Of a stretch of DNA of 64,000 nt, positions 22,438-34,182 are shown piece by piece. The translations under genes and the position numbers were made by a program. This DNA is from Timema cristinae (taxonomy: Eukaryota > Arthropoda > Insecta > Phasmatodea > Timematidae): positions 16,655,928-16,719,927 of the forward strand of contig JBCFYV010000001.1 of NCBI GenBank assembly GCA_039000515.1, written 5' to 3'. Numbering within the stretch: position 1 is the stretch's first letter; every line of letters begins with the position of its first letter. The notes beneath the pieces were generated by a model. That model was not told the DNA's origin. It saw only the letters and a program-made list of their open reading frames with translations, and made no database searches.

Positions 22438-22980
22438 TCTTCTTAACACAGTGTATTACTACCCATTCGGGCTATACGATTATGTGCTTACTACGCTAAT
22501 AGTTTCAGGGATTTAGGAAGGTTGTATTTAAAGGAAATGTACACTCATTTGCGTGGATGGAGAATGAAAAATAATTTTGGAAAAACCATCCTCAGTACAC
22601 CCGACCGAGATTTGAACCTCATCTCCCCGTCATCGGCAGTGTCTAGTCTACTGCGGGTGACCTGGTGGTCTAGGGGTAAGGTGTCGGACTTCTGTGCTGG
22701 CGGCCGGGGTTCAATCCTCGTCCCGCACAGATTTATCTGATTACCAAACCCTTCCTTCACCTCTGACAAGACGTGTATTAATCACAACTTGTGAATGTGG
22801 GGAATGCTAGGCCTCCACCATGGTTCGGATTCCACGTTAAACTGTAGGTCCTCCATTTAATCTCCCAATCACCCTACCACTACACATTAGCGTGTGTATA
22901 ACCCGAACGGGTAGTAAGACGCGGTGCTACCGTGAGAGTAGCAGTACCATAGCTAGACCATGCGGCATGGTCTTGTAGTA
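22438..22980 (-). mobile_element. SINE-B copy split by nested SINE-A
   Basis: Minus-strand tail (ACACAGTGTATTACTACC plus-strand view) at the left, body to about 22655. The remainder of the head (GAGAGTAGCAGTACCATAGC) lies at 22931-22978. Confidence 0.85.
22656..22930 (+). mobile_element. SINE-A nested in SINE-B
   Basis: Complete head GTGACCTGGTGGTCTAGGGG, body and tail. The flanks CTACTGCG and CTACCGTG are a possible diverged duplication. Confidence 0.9.
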
Positions 22981-23329
22981 GGACTTACCTATTTTGACGA
23001 TGATTTTTAGGTTCAATTAAATAAAAATTAGTTATGAGATTTTGTAGAATTTTAAATGTGCTTAAATCTATACGAGGTAAAGTTTCGAGTCGTGAATTAT
23101 TAAAGTGTTTCAAAACATATACAAAATAATAGTTTCACCAGTTGTTCCTTATGGTTGTGAAACATGATAGCTTACCTTACATGAAGAGTAATGTAGGGTG
23201 TTCGAAAAAAAAAAAGTACATAGAAAAATATTATGTCCCAAAATAGGATTAAGAAAGCTATATAATGATGGATTGTACATATTCTATATTCATCACAATG
23301 CAATGGTTGGATAATCAAGTCTCGTATAA

Positions 23330-23530
23330 TACGGTGGGCAGCATATGCTGCGTGAATGGGAGAGTTTTGAGTCTTGTTCAGTGTATTGACTGGTAAACCC
23401 AATGGGAAGATACCATTGGGAAGACCTAGACGTAGATGGGAGGACAACATAATAATGGGCCTGAAAGAGATTGGGTCTAATGAGGTGGACTGGATAGAAC
23501 TAGCTCAAGATAGTGATAGGGCTATTTCTC
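23330..23530 (+). pseudogene. LINE ORF2 C-terminal remnant (GRPRRRWEDNI type)
   Basis: Plus strand: VLTGKPNGKIPLGRPRRRWE, then DNIIMGLKEIGSNEVDWIEL, then AQDSDR. This is the well-known C-terminal motif of insect non-LTR elements (GRPRRRWEDNI...D..ELAQDR..W). Truncated upstream. Confidence 0.85.
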
Positions 23531-23778
23531 CTCTTGACAGATAATATTCCACTCCACTTTCCTGGTTTCTCTTACATTCAATGTCCATGTTACTGCTTCA
23601 TATGTAACAATGGGTAAACTTTTACTCTTAAGCCACTGCAAATGAAAATTTGAATATCTATCTTTGTCATGCATAATATATTAACTAAACTTTAAAACAA
23701 TTAAAAGCTTAATTTTATATTTTGTATATAGACAGTCTGTTCTCAATACCTGATTGTTTTATTTGTTTCTGTTTTCAG

Positions 23779-23822
23779 GGGTGGCCATACTGGTCAGCAC
23801 ATGTTCTTCTACGGAAACTCGG
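23779..23822 (+). CDS. CPAP1-like gene, second coding exon
   Basis: Acceptor TTTTCAG/GGGTGG and donor CTCGG/GTATGA. It encodes VAILVSTCSSTETR, which completes the hydrophobic core and cleavage region (STCSS) of the signal peptide begun at 1833. The incoming phase matches exon 1. The outgoing phase is one base short for the next exon at 31973 (it needs an extra G before GPDSEHL). One base missing in the GGG at the donor, or an unseen small exon, would explain this. Confidence 0.65.
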
Positions 23823-24734
23823 GTATGATAATTTCATCAAGATTTCGGATAATTTTTAACATTCATTATCCAAAGTAAGTTAGCACATAACTGTATGCAT
23901 TATTTTAACACAAGCCGAGGTACAATTATATTTCAACAAACGAAATATAAGGTAAGAACTATATTTAAGTCATTCTTAATTAAACCTCTATTTCTATCAC
24001 TTGTATTTCTTAAGGAGCCCGCCTACTGGAGCGCCGAGTTGTGTTACAGACGTCTATAAATCTCACATTATTATAACTTTTTTTTTATTAATATACTCCA
24101 CCCCAAAATGCAGTCGGAAGGAAACAAAATTTTCTTATAGTATTAAAAAAAAACCTTTTCTTTTAAGTTGAGATGGATCAAATCATATATTTCTATAAAC
24201 ATAATCATAAATTTTTCTTTAGAATCTCAAATCCAAATCTGAATCCTCGAATCTTTAAAACTGTACAATTTGAGTTAAAATATAAATATCAAATTCTAAT
24301 TAATATTTTTTTTGAGGTACCACTGACAAATTGATATTTTGTTTGTCATGTCTATTACCTCATAAATAAAAACACTAGTTATTTAAACTAGTTTTAAGAT
24401 TTTTTTTTTTTGTACTTTTGTTATTCTCTCAATTATACAAGTCTATATAATTCATTTTATCAATTTGTTTAAAATTAGTATATCAAGCCATTGTATTGTA
24501 TTCGAGAGACCTATTAGAGATTGTTTATGAATTTTACCATACGTTTAGAGGGATTTGAAGAATCGAGGATTCAAGCATACAATCATTAATTTTAATTTAT
24601 ATTTATTTGTTTCATATCCATTACAGTTTTCAGCCTGGGTCAGTTTTTTTTCACTACCGGCTTGCTAGGCCTGTCGTAGCTTCATATGCCTTATAATCTA
24701 ACCTAAGACTAGGACAGGCACAACATCTAGTCCT
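23823..24734. repeat. Old dispersed repeat (partner of 15305-16505) in unannotated intron
   Basis: 24170-24600 contains the same blocks as 15450-16500 in the same order. The remainder is AT-rich with nothing recognised. Confidence 0.45.
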
Positions 24735-24868
24735 CAGCCATTAATTTATCACTGTGAAAGAGTAAACCCATAATTCACCAATGATACATTTTTGGGCCAT
24801 GCCAAGAATTAAACCCGGGATCCCTAGCCGAGTAGACAGACACGCCACCAACTGAGCTAAGGCGTAGG
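24735..24868 (-). mobile_element. SINE-D copy (tRNA-like head)
   Basis: Minus strand CGCCTTAGCTCAGTTGGTGG (A box TAGCTCAGTTG) and CCCGGGTTTAATTC B box, then ATGTATCATTGGTGAATTAT. Same family as 7868-7997. Confidence 0.8.
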
Positions 24869-25284
24869 ATAATTTTAATTCATTATGTATTTAAAAACAA
24901 AATTAATGTAAAGGTAAAATTAGCGAGTTTTTAACGCCATCTCAAACGAAGTGTCATCACAGCCCCGAGATCAAAATAAACATAAGTCAAGCCTTCCTCA
25001 AAAATTATTAATTATTTAATTGAATCATCAATTAAACATTCTAAGATAGTTAGGGATTGTTTTAATCATTTGTAAATTTCAGAACTGACATTACCATATG
25101 AAATACCACATTTTGTGAATATTTCCCTTCAAGTAAGCGGCGCCCTTAAGGTGAGTGAGAGGGGGAAGGGGGGCTAGGGAAGGTTAAAGCGACTTAAGGT
25201 GAACATTCTTATAATTTTTGTTGTACAATTTTTTTGACCAAAACAAATGTTGCTTTAGTAGATACATTTATTTTGATTTATTAC

Positions 25285-25590
25285 AAGGTGACCTAGTGGT
25301 CTATGGGTAAGGTGTCAGACTTCTGTGCTGGGGGTCCGGGGTTCAATCCTCGGTCCCAGCACAGATTTATCTGATTGCCAAACCCTTCCTTCACCTCTGA
25401 CCAGACGTTTATTAATCACAACTTGTGAATGTGGGGAATGTCAGGCCTCCACCATGGTTCGGATCCCACGTTAAACTGTAGGTCCTCCATTTCATCTCAC
25501 AATCACCCTACCATTACACATTAGCGTAAGTACGTATAACCCGAACGGGTAGTAAGACGTGTTGCTAATAATAATAACAATAATAATAAT
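25285..25590 (+). mobile_element. SINE-A, full length
   Basis: Head GTGACCTAGTGGTCTATGGG, B box GGTTCAATCC, full body, tail GACGTGTTGC and (TAA)n. Confidence 0.93.
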
Positions 25591-25704
25591 TTTCTACATA
25601 CAGTATTTTAGTATTAACAATTCTTGAATATTTGTCATGGGCGTGGTTACGTTTGAACAGGATTTTTTCCCTTCCTTTAAAAAGTCCTGTGGATTTTTTG
25701 TTAT

Positions 25705-25930
25705 CACCACGTTTTACTACCCCTTCAGGTTATACGTATATATTATATAATCACTCTAATGGCGTAGGGATGAGGAAGAAAGCATTTTAAAATTAATACA
25801 CCCTCATTTGCATGTAAGGAGAGTTGTAAACTATTCATTAAAAAAACATCTTCATAGACTCGACTGGCATACGAACCCCGATATCTCAATCTATATAACG
25901 AGAGTGAAGCCTTATGGTTGAAATTAGGTT
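25705..25930 (-). mobile_element. SINE-B copy, diverged
   Basis: Plus-strand view: tail TCACCACGTTTTACTACCCC, body with CCCTCATTTGCATGTAAGGA, B-box complement GGCATACGAACCCCG. Confidence 0.8.
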
Positions 25931-27188
25931 TTTGCCCTTGAAACACATTCAAAAACTATTGAGATTACTTTATTTTGAAAACTAAACTAAACTTATTTAC
26001 TTAAACAATATTTTAGTTATTTTTGTAAAAAAAAATAGTAACCCTTTGGACGTGAAATCACGGTTTTCTACCAACTTATCTCAAGATCAGGATCTTAATT
26101 AAGCTACTGTCTAACTTAGTACTCGAAACAGAGGGGTTAGGATGAGGGGGGGGGGGTGCACTAATGAAAGTGAATGAGAGAAACGATGGTGACAGTGAGG
26201 CAACAAAAGGAGAAAACAAAAGGTTATCGTGAATTGAGAATTAAGTAATGGTGTGAGAAGCTTCGAGAAGTCGAAGTTCGAAGCTCAAATCTCCTTCGGT
26301 TTCGTCTTAGACTTCTACAATAACCTTCGCATATTCGAAAAATTTCGAAGGAAGGATAAAACCCGAAGATTATCAAACTATTTAATTTTATCTTACCAAA
26401 TATTACATTTATCAATATTTAATCATTTTAAAACAGTTACTAAACATAATTTCAACACTGACTAATAATTTAACTAACACAACGTGAGCATGGATCAAAA
26501 ACGGGTAAGTAGATGTTAATATATTATATTCACTATCGCCAATATAATTTTGTAAAAAATAAAAATACCTACAAAGAAATAACACCATGTTCACTGGTAT
26601 GAAGCAGAGAAAGCGCTTTGGTTGTGCTCTCATCGCAGCTCGCGTCTAATGTTTGGTACTTAATATTCTATATCTTTGAAATTATCTGTGACAAATTTAC
26701 AAGTTCATTTTGACACAGAAGTCTTTCATAGATTCTTCGCATTTTCTTTATCATTCAAAATGACTGATACGGAAAGTAGGAAACAAAAACGGAATTTAAT
26801 TTATAATTATTATCAGAGATTGCAGATAAAAAGACATGCATATGTAATGTTTGCAAAATAATATTATAAACTCTACGATGTAAGTAAAGATTAAAACTTA
26901 ATCAAGAATAAAATAGCCAAAGCTATTATTTATGCTTTTTAGTGAGGATTACTCCAGCTAGATATCATATTTTGAAAGTTGAAAAATATAAGAACCCTCC
27001 TCCGGTAGGGGATACAATTCTGACCTTTTGGTTAGGAAAAAAATAATTACAAAACAAGGAATACATATTTAAAGGGTACAAGGGAAAAAGGAGGCAAAAA
27101 CATTACACACATTTTATAGTACAAAAACCTCTGATCATCTGAAACCCATGAAGACCCCAGCCATAACTTTAACAAGAAATTAACTCAA
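25931..27188. other. Unannotated intronic sequence
   Basis: Includes a G10 run near 26147 and a TTCGAA-rich patch at 26260-26350. Short ORFs at 26224-26861 have no family features. Confidence 0.35.
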
Positions 27189-27385
27189 GACCTACTTGGG
27201 CGCATAGTCTAAGGCGCTACTATCACAGTAGACTAGACTGCCGATGACAGAGAGATTGAGGTTCAAATCCACGCAAATATGGTAACACTTCTTATAAATA
27301 TAACCTTTCTCATCCGTTAAACCATTAGCGTAATTGTACATAAGCGTATAACCCGAACGGGTAGTAAGACGTGGTGCTAAAAAAA
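27189..27385 (+). mobile_element. SINE-B copy with internal deletion
   Basis: Head GACCTACTTGGGCGCATAGT and B-box region joined directly to CCACGCAAATATGG (the middle of the body is missing), then the complete tail GCGTATAACCCGAACGGGTA. Confidence 0.9.
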
Positions 27386-27825
27386 TATTTAAATATGACA
27401 GAGACCTCTTTTAACCATAGTCTTAGGTGCATTAAAAATTGTCTTATGATTGTCAAACAGATGGCAACACTAAGGGCGGTATGCAAGAACATATAAGTGA
27501 ATGCTTAGTGGACCGATAGTATGGTCACGAGCACAATATCGCTCCACCTTTTGACCTATGATGACGTAAGCAAACCAACGTTAGTGTTCACAAAGCAATT
27601 ACTTAGTCAAGTTATTACATACGGCCCTAATTCAATTTGAGCTAAAATTGTCCTTTTCCCCCGTACCCTTCATTTGGTTCCAACAAATTTAGAAGAAAAT
27701 AAAACAAATAAATCTCTCGCTTCTTTTCAAATTCCCCCTCCACCAACTGATTGTCAGATTGTTTAGCTATTGAATGGAAATTAATACAGGATCACCGAGT
27801 AGAGGGTCGTTCTCTTATTTGCGGT
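27386..27825. other. Unannotated intronic sequence
   Basis: Nothing recognised. Confidence 0.35.
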
Positions 27826-28110
27826 AGGTGACTTGGTGGTCTAGGATTAAGGTGTCAGACTTCTGTGCTGGGGTCCGGAGTTAAATCCTCGATCCCAGCA
27901 CAGATTTATCTTATTACCAAACCCTTCCTTCACCTCTGACAAGACATCTTGTGAATGTGGGGAATTCCAGGCCTCCATCGTGGTTCGGATTCCACGTTAA
28001 ACTGTAGGTCCTTCATTTCATCTCACAATCACCCTACCATTATACATTACCGTAAGTACATATAACCCGAACGGGTAGTAAGACGCGGTGCTAATAATAC
28101 TAATAATAAT
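27826..28110 (+). mobile_element. SINE-A, full length
   Basis: Head GTGACTTGGTGGTCTAGGAT, body, tail GACGCGGTGC and (TAA)n. Confidence 0.93.
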
Positions 28111-28334
28111 TAAATATTTCGAGGGTCCTTAGTTCTTTCCTCGTCATCCTAACACTATCCAACCTGGAATTTAATGACAACTTTTTCTCTTCTTTAAAAA
28201 GTTTCTCATCTAATGCCGCTATCCTTATGACAGATATTCAACAACTGTTGATATAACCAAGTGAAGAAAATTAAAATCTGGTGTTTCTAATGGATACATT
28301 TCTTATTTAATTTCACCAAACAAATGTTTTATGT

Positions 28335-28640
28335 TATTTATTAGAGGTATTTAACGTGCACTTGCTGAACCGATTAATTAAATCAGCACACGATCATTTC
28401 TATGAGCGAGAATGAAAGGGCTTGTCAATTTTGCCGGTAAAGGTATTTTCAAACACCATCCACGGCTCTTTTACTTGCCACAGTTGACAATCGGCTTTTA
28501 ATTCATCTCCGAGGGAAGTTGTGCTATGGATTTTTTTATCGCCCAAGGAAAATTAATCAACCCCGGCTGGGTTTGAAACCACAAACATCGGGTCATAGGC
28601 CAAGCACTTTACTCCAAGACCATAGAGGTCAACGTTTTGA
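28335..28640 (-). mobile_element. SINE-E copy
   Basis: Same order of blocks as 19738-20062: TTTAACGTGCACTTGCTGAA at the left (3' end), GGCTGGGTTTGAAACCAC near the tRNA-like head at the right. Confidence 0.75.
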
Positions 28641-29150
28641 TATAAATAAAGAAAAACACAACCCGTAGCTTGCGTGCCCTACATCTCCCACCTTAATTTC
28701 ACACCACGGTATCCTTTAATGTTACCAAACTCGACAGCTTCTGGCGGGAATCCTTCCGCATTTCTCCTGTTACGCTGCGGTCCTATTGTCTACTCGGAGA
28801 CTCCCAGGGAGTCGTCAGCCTCTCCCTCTGTTTCCCATCTGTCTGTAACACAAGCTTAGGGTTCGTCAGACAAAGGCTCTCTCAAACAGCTTTACGACAA
28901 CTTCGAGGTACTTCCTGGCCGAGCTTAGCAGCCCACGTAATATTCCCAGCAGCCCGTCTCTCAGCCAGTAAAGGTCATTCTATAATCAATAATTTATTGC
29001 ACTATTTTAACAAGTGTATAATTATAAGTTATAAATACTGATTCAATAATTTCAAATATTTATAGTTCGCGTGCTATAAGCGTTCAAACTTGATATTTTA
29101 TGCTTTTTACGTAACCATTGTTTAGGTAAAGTACACACATATATATATAT

Positions 29151-29184
<34 letters not shown>

Positions 29185-29684
29185 CAATGTATATGGTCTG
29201 AAATTTACTATAGCTAGAAGTGCATATGAGGTGAACACAATGAACTATTTATTTGTAATATGTTTAAAGAAAAATATTTTTTAATGAAAGCAGTTTAAAA
29301 GTGGTAAAATTCATAATTTTAAATCATATATAAACCCTGTTCTTTTTATACCCAAATAATTTGATTTTATCTCAATTTGTAGTACACAAAGTCGTTATTT
29401 ATAATGTATTGTATTTTTTACGTGACTCTACTAGTTAATTTTATTAATAGGTCAAATGATCATTGCAATATAAATTTAAATCACTATTCCGTGAAATTCC
29501 CTGTTTTGACTGTATGTTGAAAAGACAATACCAACTATCAGAACATAATATGCCAGGCCGAGGCAGAGGTTCAGCTAATCCCTACTAATGGAGACCTAAG
29601 TAAAGTGGACGCCAGCTTCCTTACCTGGGAATGGGCGGAGATATTGCTATTTCTATATTTTCCAAAATAATCCCCCTACCCCTA
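28641..29684. other. Unannotated; GC-richer patch then AT-rich with (TA)n
   Basis: 28660-28970 is distinctly GC-richer than its surroundings and holds a 61-codon plus-strand ORF without recognisable features. A (TA)n run lies at about 29140-29180. Confidence 0.3.
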
Positions 29685-30935
29685 ATTTTTTTTATTTATT
29701 CAGTGTTTACAGGACCGGTATCTTACAATCTTTAAATCCGGGCCGTTTTTCCACACAACTTTTACTTAATTTACACGATTTTAATATGAATTTCCTTTTT
29801 AACATTACAACACATATTTTGGCTCTTAACTTAAATGAAATTCAACTACCCTTAGCTCAATTTGATCCACCCCGGGTATATTACGCCCCCGGTATCCTCC
29901 CCCGCTAGGCCCTTCACAATGCCCGAGATTTCACTCCCGAGTCCGCCAAGCGCTCAGCAGAGGTGGGCATCCCCATAATAACCACCTGGGGAGGCGCCCT
30001 ATCAGAGTTGGTGCCCCACCTACTTTCTACCCTTGGCAGCTGAATTTCCTAATCTACCCCTATCTAGTTCCCCCGTCCCTAATTATCTATATTAACTACT
30101 AACTAAGCTAAGCTAAATTACTAAACTATTCTATTCCCATTTCTGCCGGGGAACACCATCACCCAGATGGTACCAGAGGGCTGCAGGGCAGCCGCCTTTC
30201 TCCATCTTGACTCTGAGGGCCCATCAACCACAACCCACCTCTCTTGTTTCCAAGGTGGTGGGTCATACGGTGCAGGGAACCCCTCAGAGTTCATAATCAT
30301 TCCACTAACTTTTGTTCATACGACTGGAAAACTGTCTTCTGGATCTCAAGGGCATCCCCCGTGTTCCTTCAGACACTCAGTCGTACTGGAATCCAGTTCC
30401 CAGGGCTCGCGCTTGCTCCTCCCAGCACATACACATTTTTTTTCCCCGGCAAGGATTGTTACAGCTTATCCCCTTTTAACAATCCTTTTTTCCCTTCTCA
30501 CTCCCCGCTGAGACCGCACTAGTGTCCGTGTCAGTCCGCCCTCCGTGTCGCTGTCATCTTCTTCGTCATTGTCAGTGTCAACGTCCCGTCTTATTCGTCC
30601 CTGTGCCTCTTTAATTCTGTCTATGTAGGCTGTCTTTGCTCTATCTGACGCTTCCAGTGCAATCTGGTCTAAGAATTTCCAATAGATTGGGTCCCTCAGT
30701 ACTTCGCCTACTAATCTTCCCTGGATCTCTCCTGGTAGTTCCTTCTTGCTTCTAGTGTAATGACACACTCAAGCACCACATGTTCGGGGGTTCCCTCCTC
30801 ACCACATTGACAACTCCCCGACTCTATCAATCCCAGCTTCCTTAGAGATGCCGGGTGCGGTCCCTTCCCCGTGACGGCCCGGATTTAAAGATTGTAAGAT
30901 ACCGGGCCTGTAAACACTGAATAAATAAAAAAAAT
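29685..30935 (-). mobile_element. R1/jockey-type LINE 3' fragment with 3' tail at both ends
   Basis: Read on the minus strand from 30880: AVTGKGPHPASLRKLGLIES, then CQCGEEGTPEHVVLEC, then after one frameshift GEIQGRLVGEVLRDPIYWKF, stop, and 3' UTR. The CxCxEEGTPEHVVLEC block is the zinc-knuckle-like end that follows the RNase H or RT domain of R1/jockey/I-group LINEs. The 3' terminus (CGGCCCGGATTTAAAGATTG to TAAACACTGAATAAATAAAA) is present on the minus strand at 29685-29746 and again, inverted, on the plus strand at 30874-30935. Flanks TACCCCTAA and TACCCCCTAA look like a target-site duplication around the whole structure. Confidence 0.8.
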
Positions 30936-31121
30936 ACCCCCTAAATATGTTAAATTACCAACCAAGATGTTATAAATTCAAACAATCTTAGTAATTCATA
31001 TTGTTGAATAATATTAACCGGGATCAAAATAACTATAAAAAAGAATACGCTTGGACCAGAAAAGTATCCAAGTGATTGTTTTTATTTCAAGCTTTATTTT
31101 TTGTGGTGGCTGAAGGGGAGA

Positions 31122-31370
31122 AGGCACCACATCTTACTACCTATTCCGGTTATACGCTTATGTACTAATTAAGTTAATGGTTTTAGAGTTTAAGAAAGTT
31201 ATATTTATAACAAGTTTACCCACATTTGCGTGAAGGGAAAACTATTTTGGAAAATCACCCTTGCTACAACCGACCGAGATTTGATACCCGATCTCTTCGT
31301 CATAGGAAGTATAGTCTGACACGAAAGTAGGACCTTAGGCGAGGTAGCCACCGAAGCAGGCTTTAATGTT
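31122..31370 (-). mobile_element. SINE-B copy
   Basis: Plus-strand view: tail GGCACCACATCTTACTACCT, body CCCACATTTGCGTGAAGG, head GTAGCCACCGAAGCAGGC at the right. Confidence 0.9.
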
Positions 31371-31972
31371 GTCATATGGAGTTTTATTTCTCTCTGTTAC
31401 AACTTACTTTGTCCCAACACTAAGGCTTTATTAAAAAACAATTGGATTGAGTGTTTATGCTTTACACGATGTTACGAAGAACTACTCGAAGGGGTACCTA
31501 CGTTGGTTAGGTCCAAGACCCCGAAAGGGGTACGTGACTGGCGAAAGTTTGGAGAACTCTCTTCCAATGAAGACTACATAAATCTTCAAAATAACGTAGT
31601 GGATGATTCGAGCTGTATTCTCTAATTTAGTGGTTGTCTGCGAGGTGAAATGAGACACCTTTCAGGACAAACAGAGTGTACATGTGCTTTCTCCCAGATA
31701 AAGTTGGCAGGCGTCACAAACCAGCTAAGAGGGATGAAAGCTCGCGTTGCTCCAGATGGATGAGGAAGTGGATAAAACCAACCTTTAAGTGGAAAACTAA
31801 AAATCAATATTTATGGGGGGGGGGGGGGGGGGCGTGCATGTTTAAGTTTTTTAGGGCATTTTGTCAAGATTGTATATGTAATATTTGCATGTACATTTAA
31901 CGTTGTTAGGGCACAAGACCTAGTTGTGTCCTTCGTGATGTCTTCTAAGCGATGTGTGGTGTCACCTGGCAG
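31371..31972. other. Intron sequence with an 18-base G run
   Basis: Poly-G of 18 at 31815-31832. The short ORFs around it have no support. Confidence 0.5.
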
Positions 31973-32206
31973 GTCCCGACTCTGAGCATCTCCGGCTGAT
32001 GAAGGAACTCCAGGACGAGAAGACTAACATAACTTCCATCAGGGAGCGTCTGCCACAGATGATCACGGAGCTGGGGTTGGCAGGATACGACGAGGCCTCT
32101 CAGGAGATGTCCTTGGAGGAGATGGAGGAAATATTTACACCTAAGCAACACGTCAAGAGGCTGGTCACAGGAGAAGGTTCAGGGACCAAACCACTTGTGT
32201 ATCAAG
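31973..32206 (+). CDS. CPAP1-like gene, third coding exon (N-terminal linker)
   Basis: Acceptor CCTGGCAG/GTCCCG, first donor ATCAAG/GTGAGT at 32207. It encodes 78 residues, starting GPDSEHLRLMKELQDEKTNI and passing ELGLAGYDEASQEMSLEEME to end KPLVYQ. The segment is acidic and probably helical, with no cysteines. It lies between the signal peptide and the chitin-binding domain, and no known domain is recognised. The exon ends in phase with the next (CAA G/GG). The junction itself is the first unit of a 29-bp tandem array that fills the following intron. Confidence 0.85.
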
Positions 32207-33838
32207 GTGAGTACGATATGAACTGTTGTACTAAGGTGAGGACGATAGGAACTGTTGTATCAAGGCGAGGACGATAGGAACTGTTGTATCAAGGTGAGGA
32301 CGATATGAACTGTTGTATCAAGGTGAGGACGATATGAACTGTTGTATTAAGGTGAGGACGATAGGAACTGTTGTATCAAGGTGAGGACGATAGGAACTGT
32401 TGTATCAAGGTGAGGACGATAGGAACTGTTGTATCAAGGTGAGGACGATAGGAACTGTTGTATCAAGGTGAGGACGATAGGAACTGTTGTATTAAGGTGA
32501 GGACGATATGCACTGTTGTATCAAGGTGAGTACGATATGAACTGTTGTATCAAGGTGAGGACGATATGCACTGTTGTATCAAGGTGAGGACGATAGGAAC
32601 TGTTGTATCAAGGTGAGGACGATATGCACTGTTGTATCAAGGTGAGTACGATATGAACTGTTGTATTAAGGTGAGGACGATAGGAACTGTTGTATTAAGG
32701 TGAGGACGATATGCACTGTTGTATTAAGGTGAGTACGATATGAACTGTTGTATTAAGGTGAGGACGATAGGAACTGTTGTATCAAGGTGAGTACGATATG
32801 CACTGTTGTATCAAGGCGAGAACGATATGAACTGTTGTATCAAGGTGAGGACGATAGGAACTGTTGTATTAAGGTGAGGACGATATGCACTGTTGTATCA
32901 AGGTGAGGACGATATGAACTGTTGTATTAAGGTGAGGACGATATGCACTGTTGTATCAAGGTGAGGACGATATGAACTGTTGTATCAAGGTGAGGACGAT
33001 ATGCACTGTTGTATCAAGGTGAGGACCATATGAACTGTTGTATCAAGGTGTGGACGATAGGAACTGTTGTATCAAGGTGTGGACGATATGAACTCTTGTA
33101 TCAAGGTGAGGACCATAGTAACTGTTGTATCAAGGTGAGGACCATTGTAACTGTTGTATCAAAGTGAGGACCATTGTAACTGTTGTATCAAGGTGTGGAC
33201 GATATGAACTCTTGTATCAAGGTGAGGACCATAGTAACTGTTGTATCAAGGTGAGGACCATTGTAACTGTTGTATCAAAGTGAGGACCATTGTAACTGTT
33301 GTATCAAGGTGTGGACGATATGAACTCTTGTATCAAGGTGAGGACCATTGTAACTGTTGTATCAAGGTGAGGACCATTGTAACTGTTGTATCAAAGTGAG
33401 GACCATTGTAACTGTTGTATCAAGGTGTGGACGATATGAACTGTTGTATCAAGGTGTGGACGATATGAACTCTTGTATCAAGGTGAGGACCATAGTAACT
33501 GTTGTATCAAGGTGAGGACCATTGTAACTGTTGTATCAAAGTGAGGACCATTGTAACTGTTGTATCAAGGTGTGGACGATATGAACTCTTGTATCAAGGT
33601 GAGGACCATAGTAACTGTTGTATCAAGGTGAGGACCATTGTAACTGTTGTATCAAAGTGAGGACCATTGTAACTGTTGTATCAAGGTGTGGACGATATGA
33701 AACTCTTGTATCAAGGTGAGGACCATTGTAACTGTTGTATCAAGGTGTGGACGATATGAACTCTTGTATCAAGGTGAGGACCATTGTAACTGTTGTATCA
33801 AGGTGAGGACCATTGTAACTGTTGTATCAAAGTGAGAG
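32195..33838 (+). repeat. 29-bp tandem array built from a 5' splice site, about 56 copies
   Basis: The unit is TGTTGTATCAAGGTGAGGAC plus GATAGGAAC. The exon end and donor (TTGTGTATCAAG/GTGAGTACG) are recognisably the first copy, so each unit contains an AAG/GTGAG-type donor. From about 33060 on, units are organised in 116-bp (4 x 29) higher-order repeats in which some donors change to AAG/GTGTG or AAA/GTGAG. Confidence 0.95.
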
Positions 33839-33948
33839 TGAAAAGAATACCTATACTGGTGTTTCAAGGAAACTATTTTGAGTGGTGATATTTTTCCTTC
33901 GCGTAAATGACACAAGAGAATAATCTACCAGTTGTTATTTGGTTCCAG

Positions 33949-34067
33949 GGGTTCAAGGAAGACCGGGAGTTGACTTCCCCGTTCTACCCAGCATCCCCAG
34001 GACCGACTTCAGCTGCAGACAAGTCAAGCACTCTGGGTACTACGCTGATCTCGACACAGACTGCCAG
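33949..34067 (+). CDS. CPAP1-like gene, fourth coding exon (first half of chitin-binding domain)
   Basis: Acceptor GGTTCCAG/GGGTTC, donor TGCCAG/GTAAGG. It encodes GVQGRPGVDFPVLPSIPRTD, then FSCRQVKHSGYYADLDTDCQ. This holds the first two of six cysteines of a type-2 (peritrophin-A, CBM14) chitin-binding domain, with the GYYAD motif typical of arthropod CPAP1 proteins. The domain is interrupted by a phase-0 intron right after Cys2-Gln. Confidence 0.93.
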
Positions 34068-34182
34068 GTAAGGTTCCTATGTCGCCTAACAAGACTCAGC
34101 TCTGGTCACTCCTAGGGAAAGGATGGATCACAACTTTAACATTCTGGTAGACTATTTTTAATATACAAATATGACAACTCAA

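Noticed and set aside
28674..28859. Possible exon in a GC-richer patch
   Set aside because: No clear splice sites in matching phase with CPAP1 exons 2 and 3 and no domain similarity; GC content alone is not enough.
30167..30522. Plus-strand ORFs of 92-114 codons
   Set aside because: They lie antisense to the 3' UTR of the minus-strand LINE fragment.
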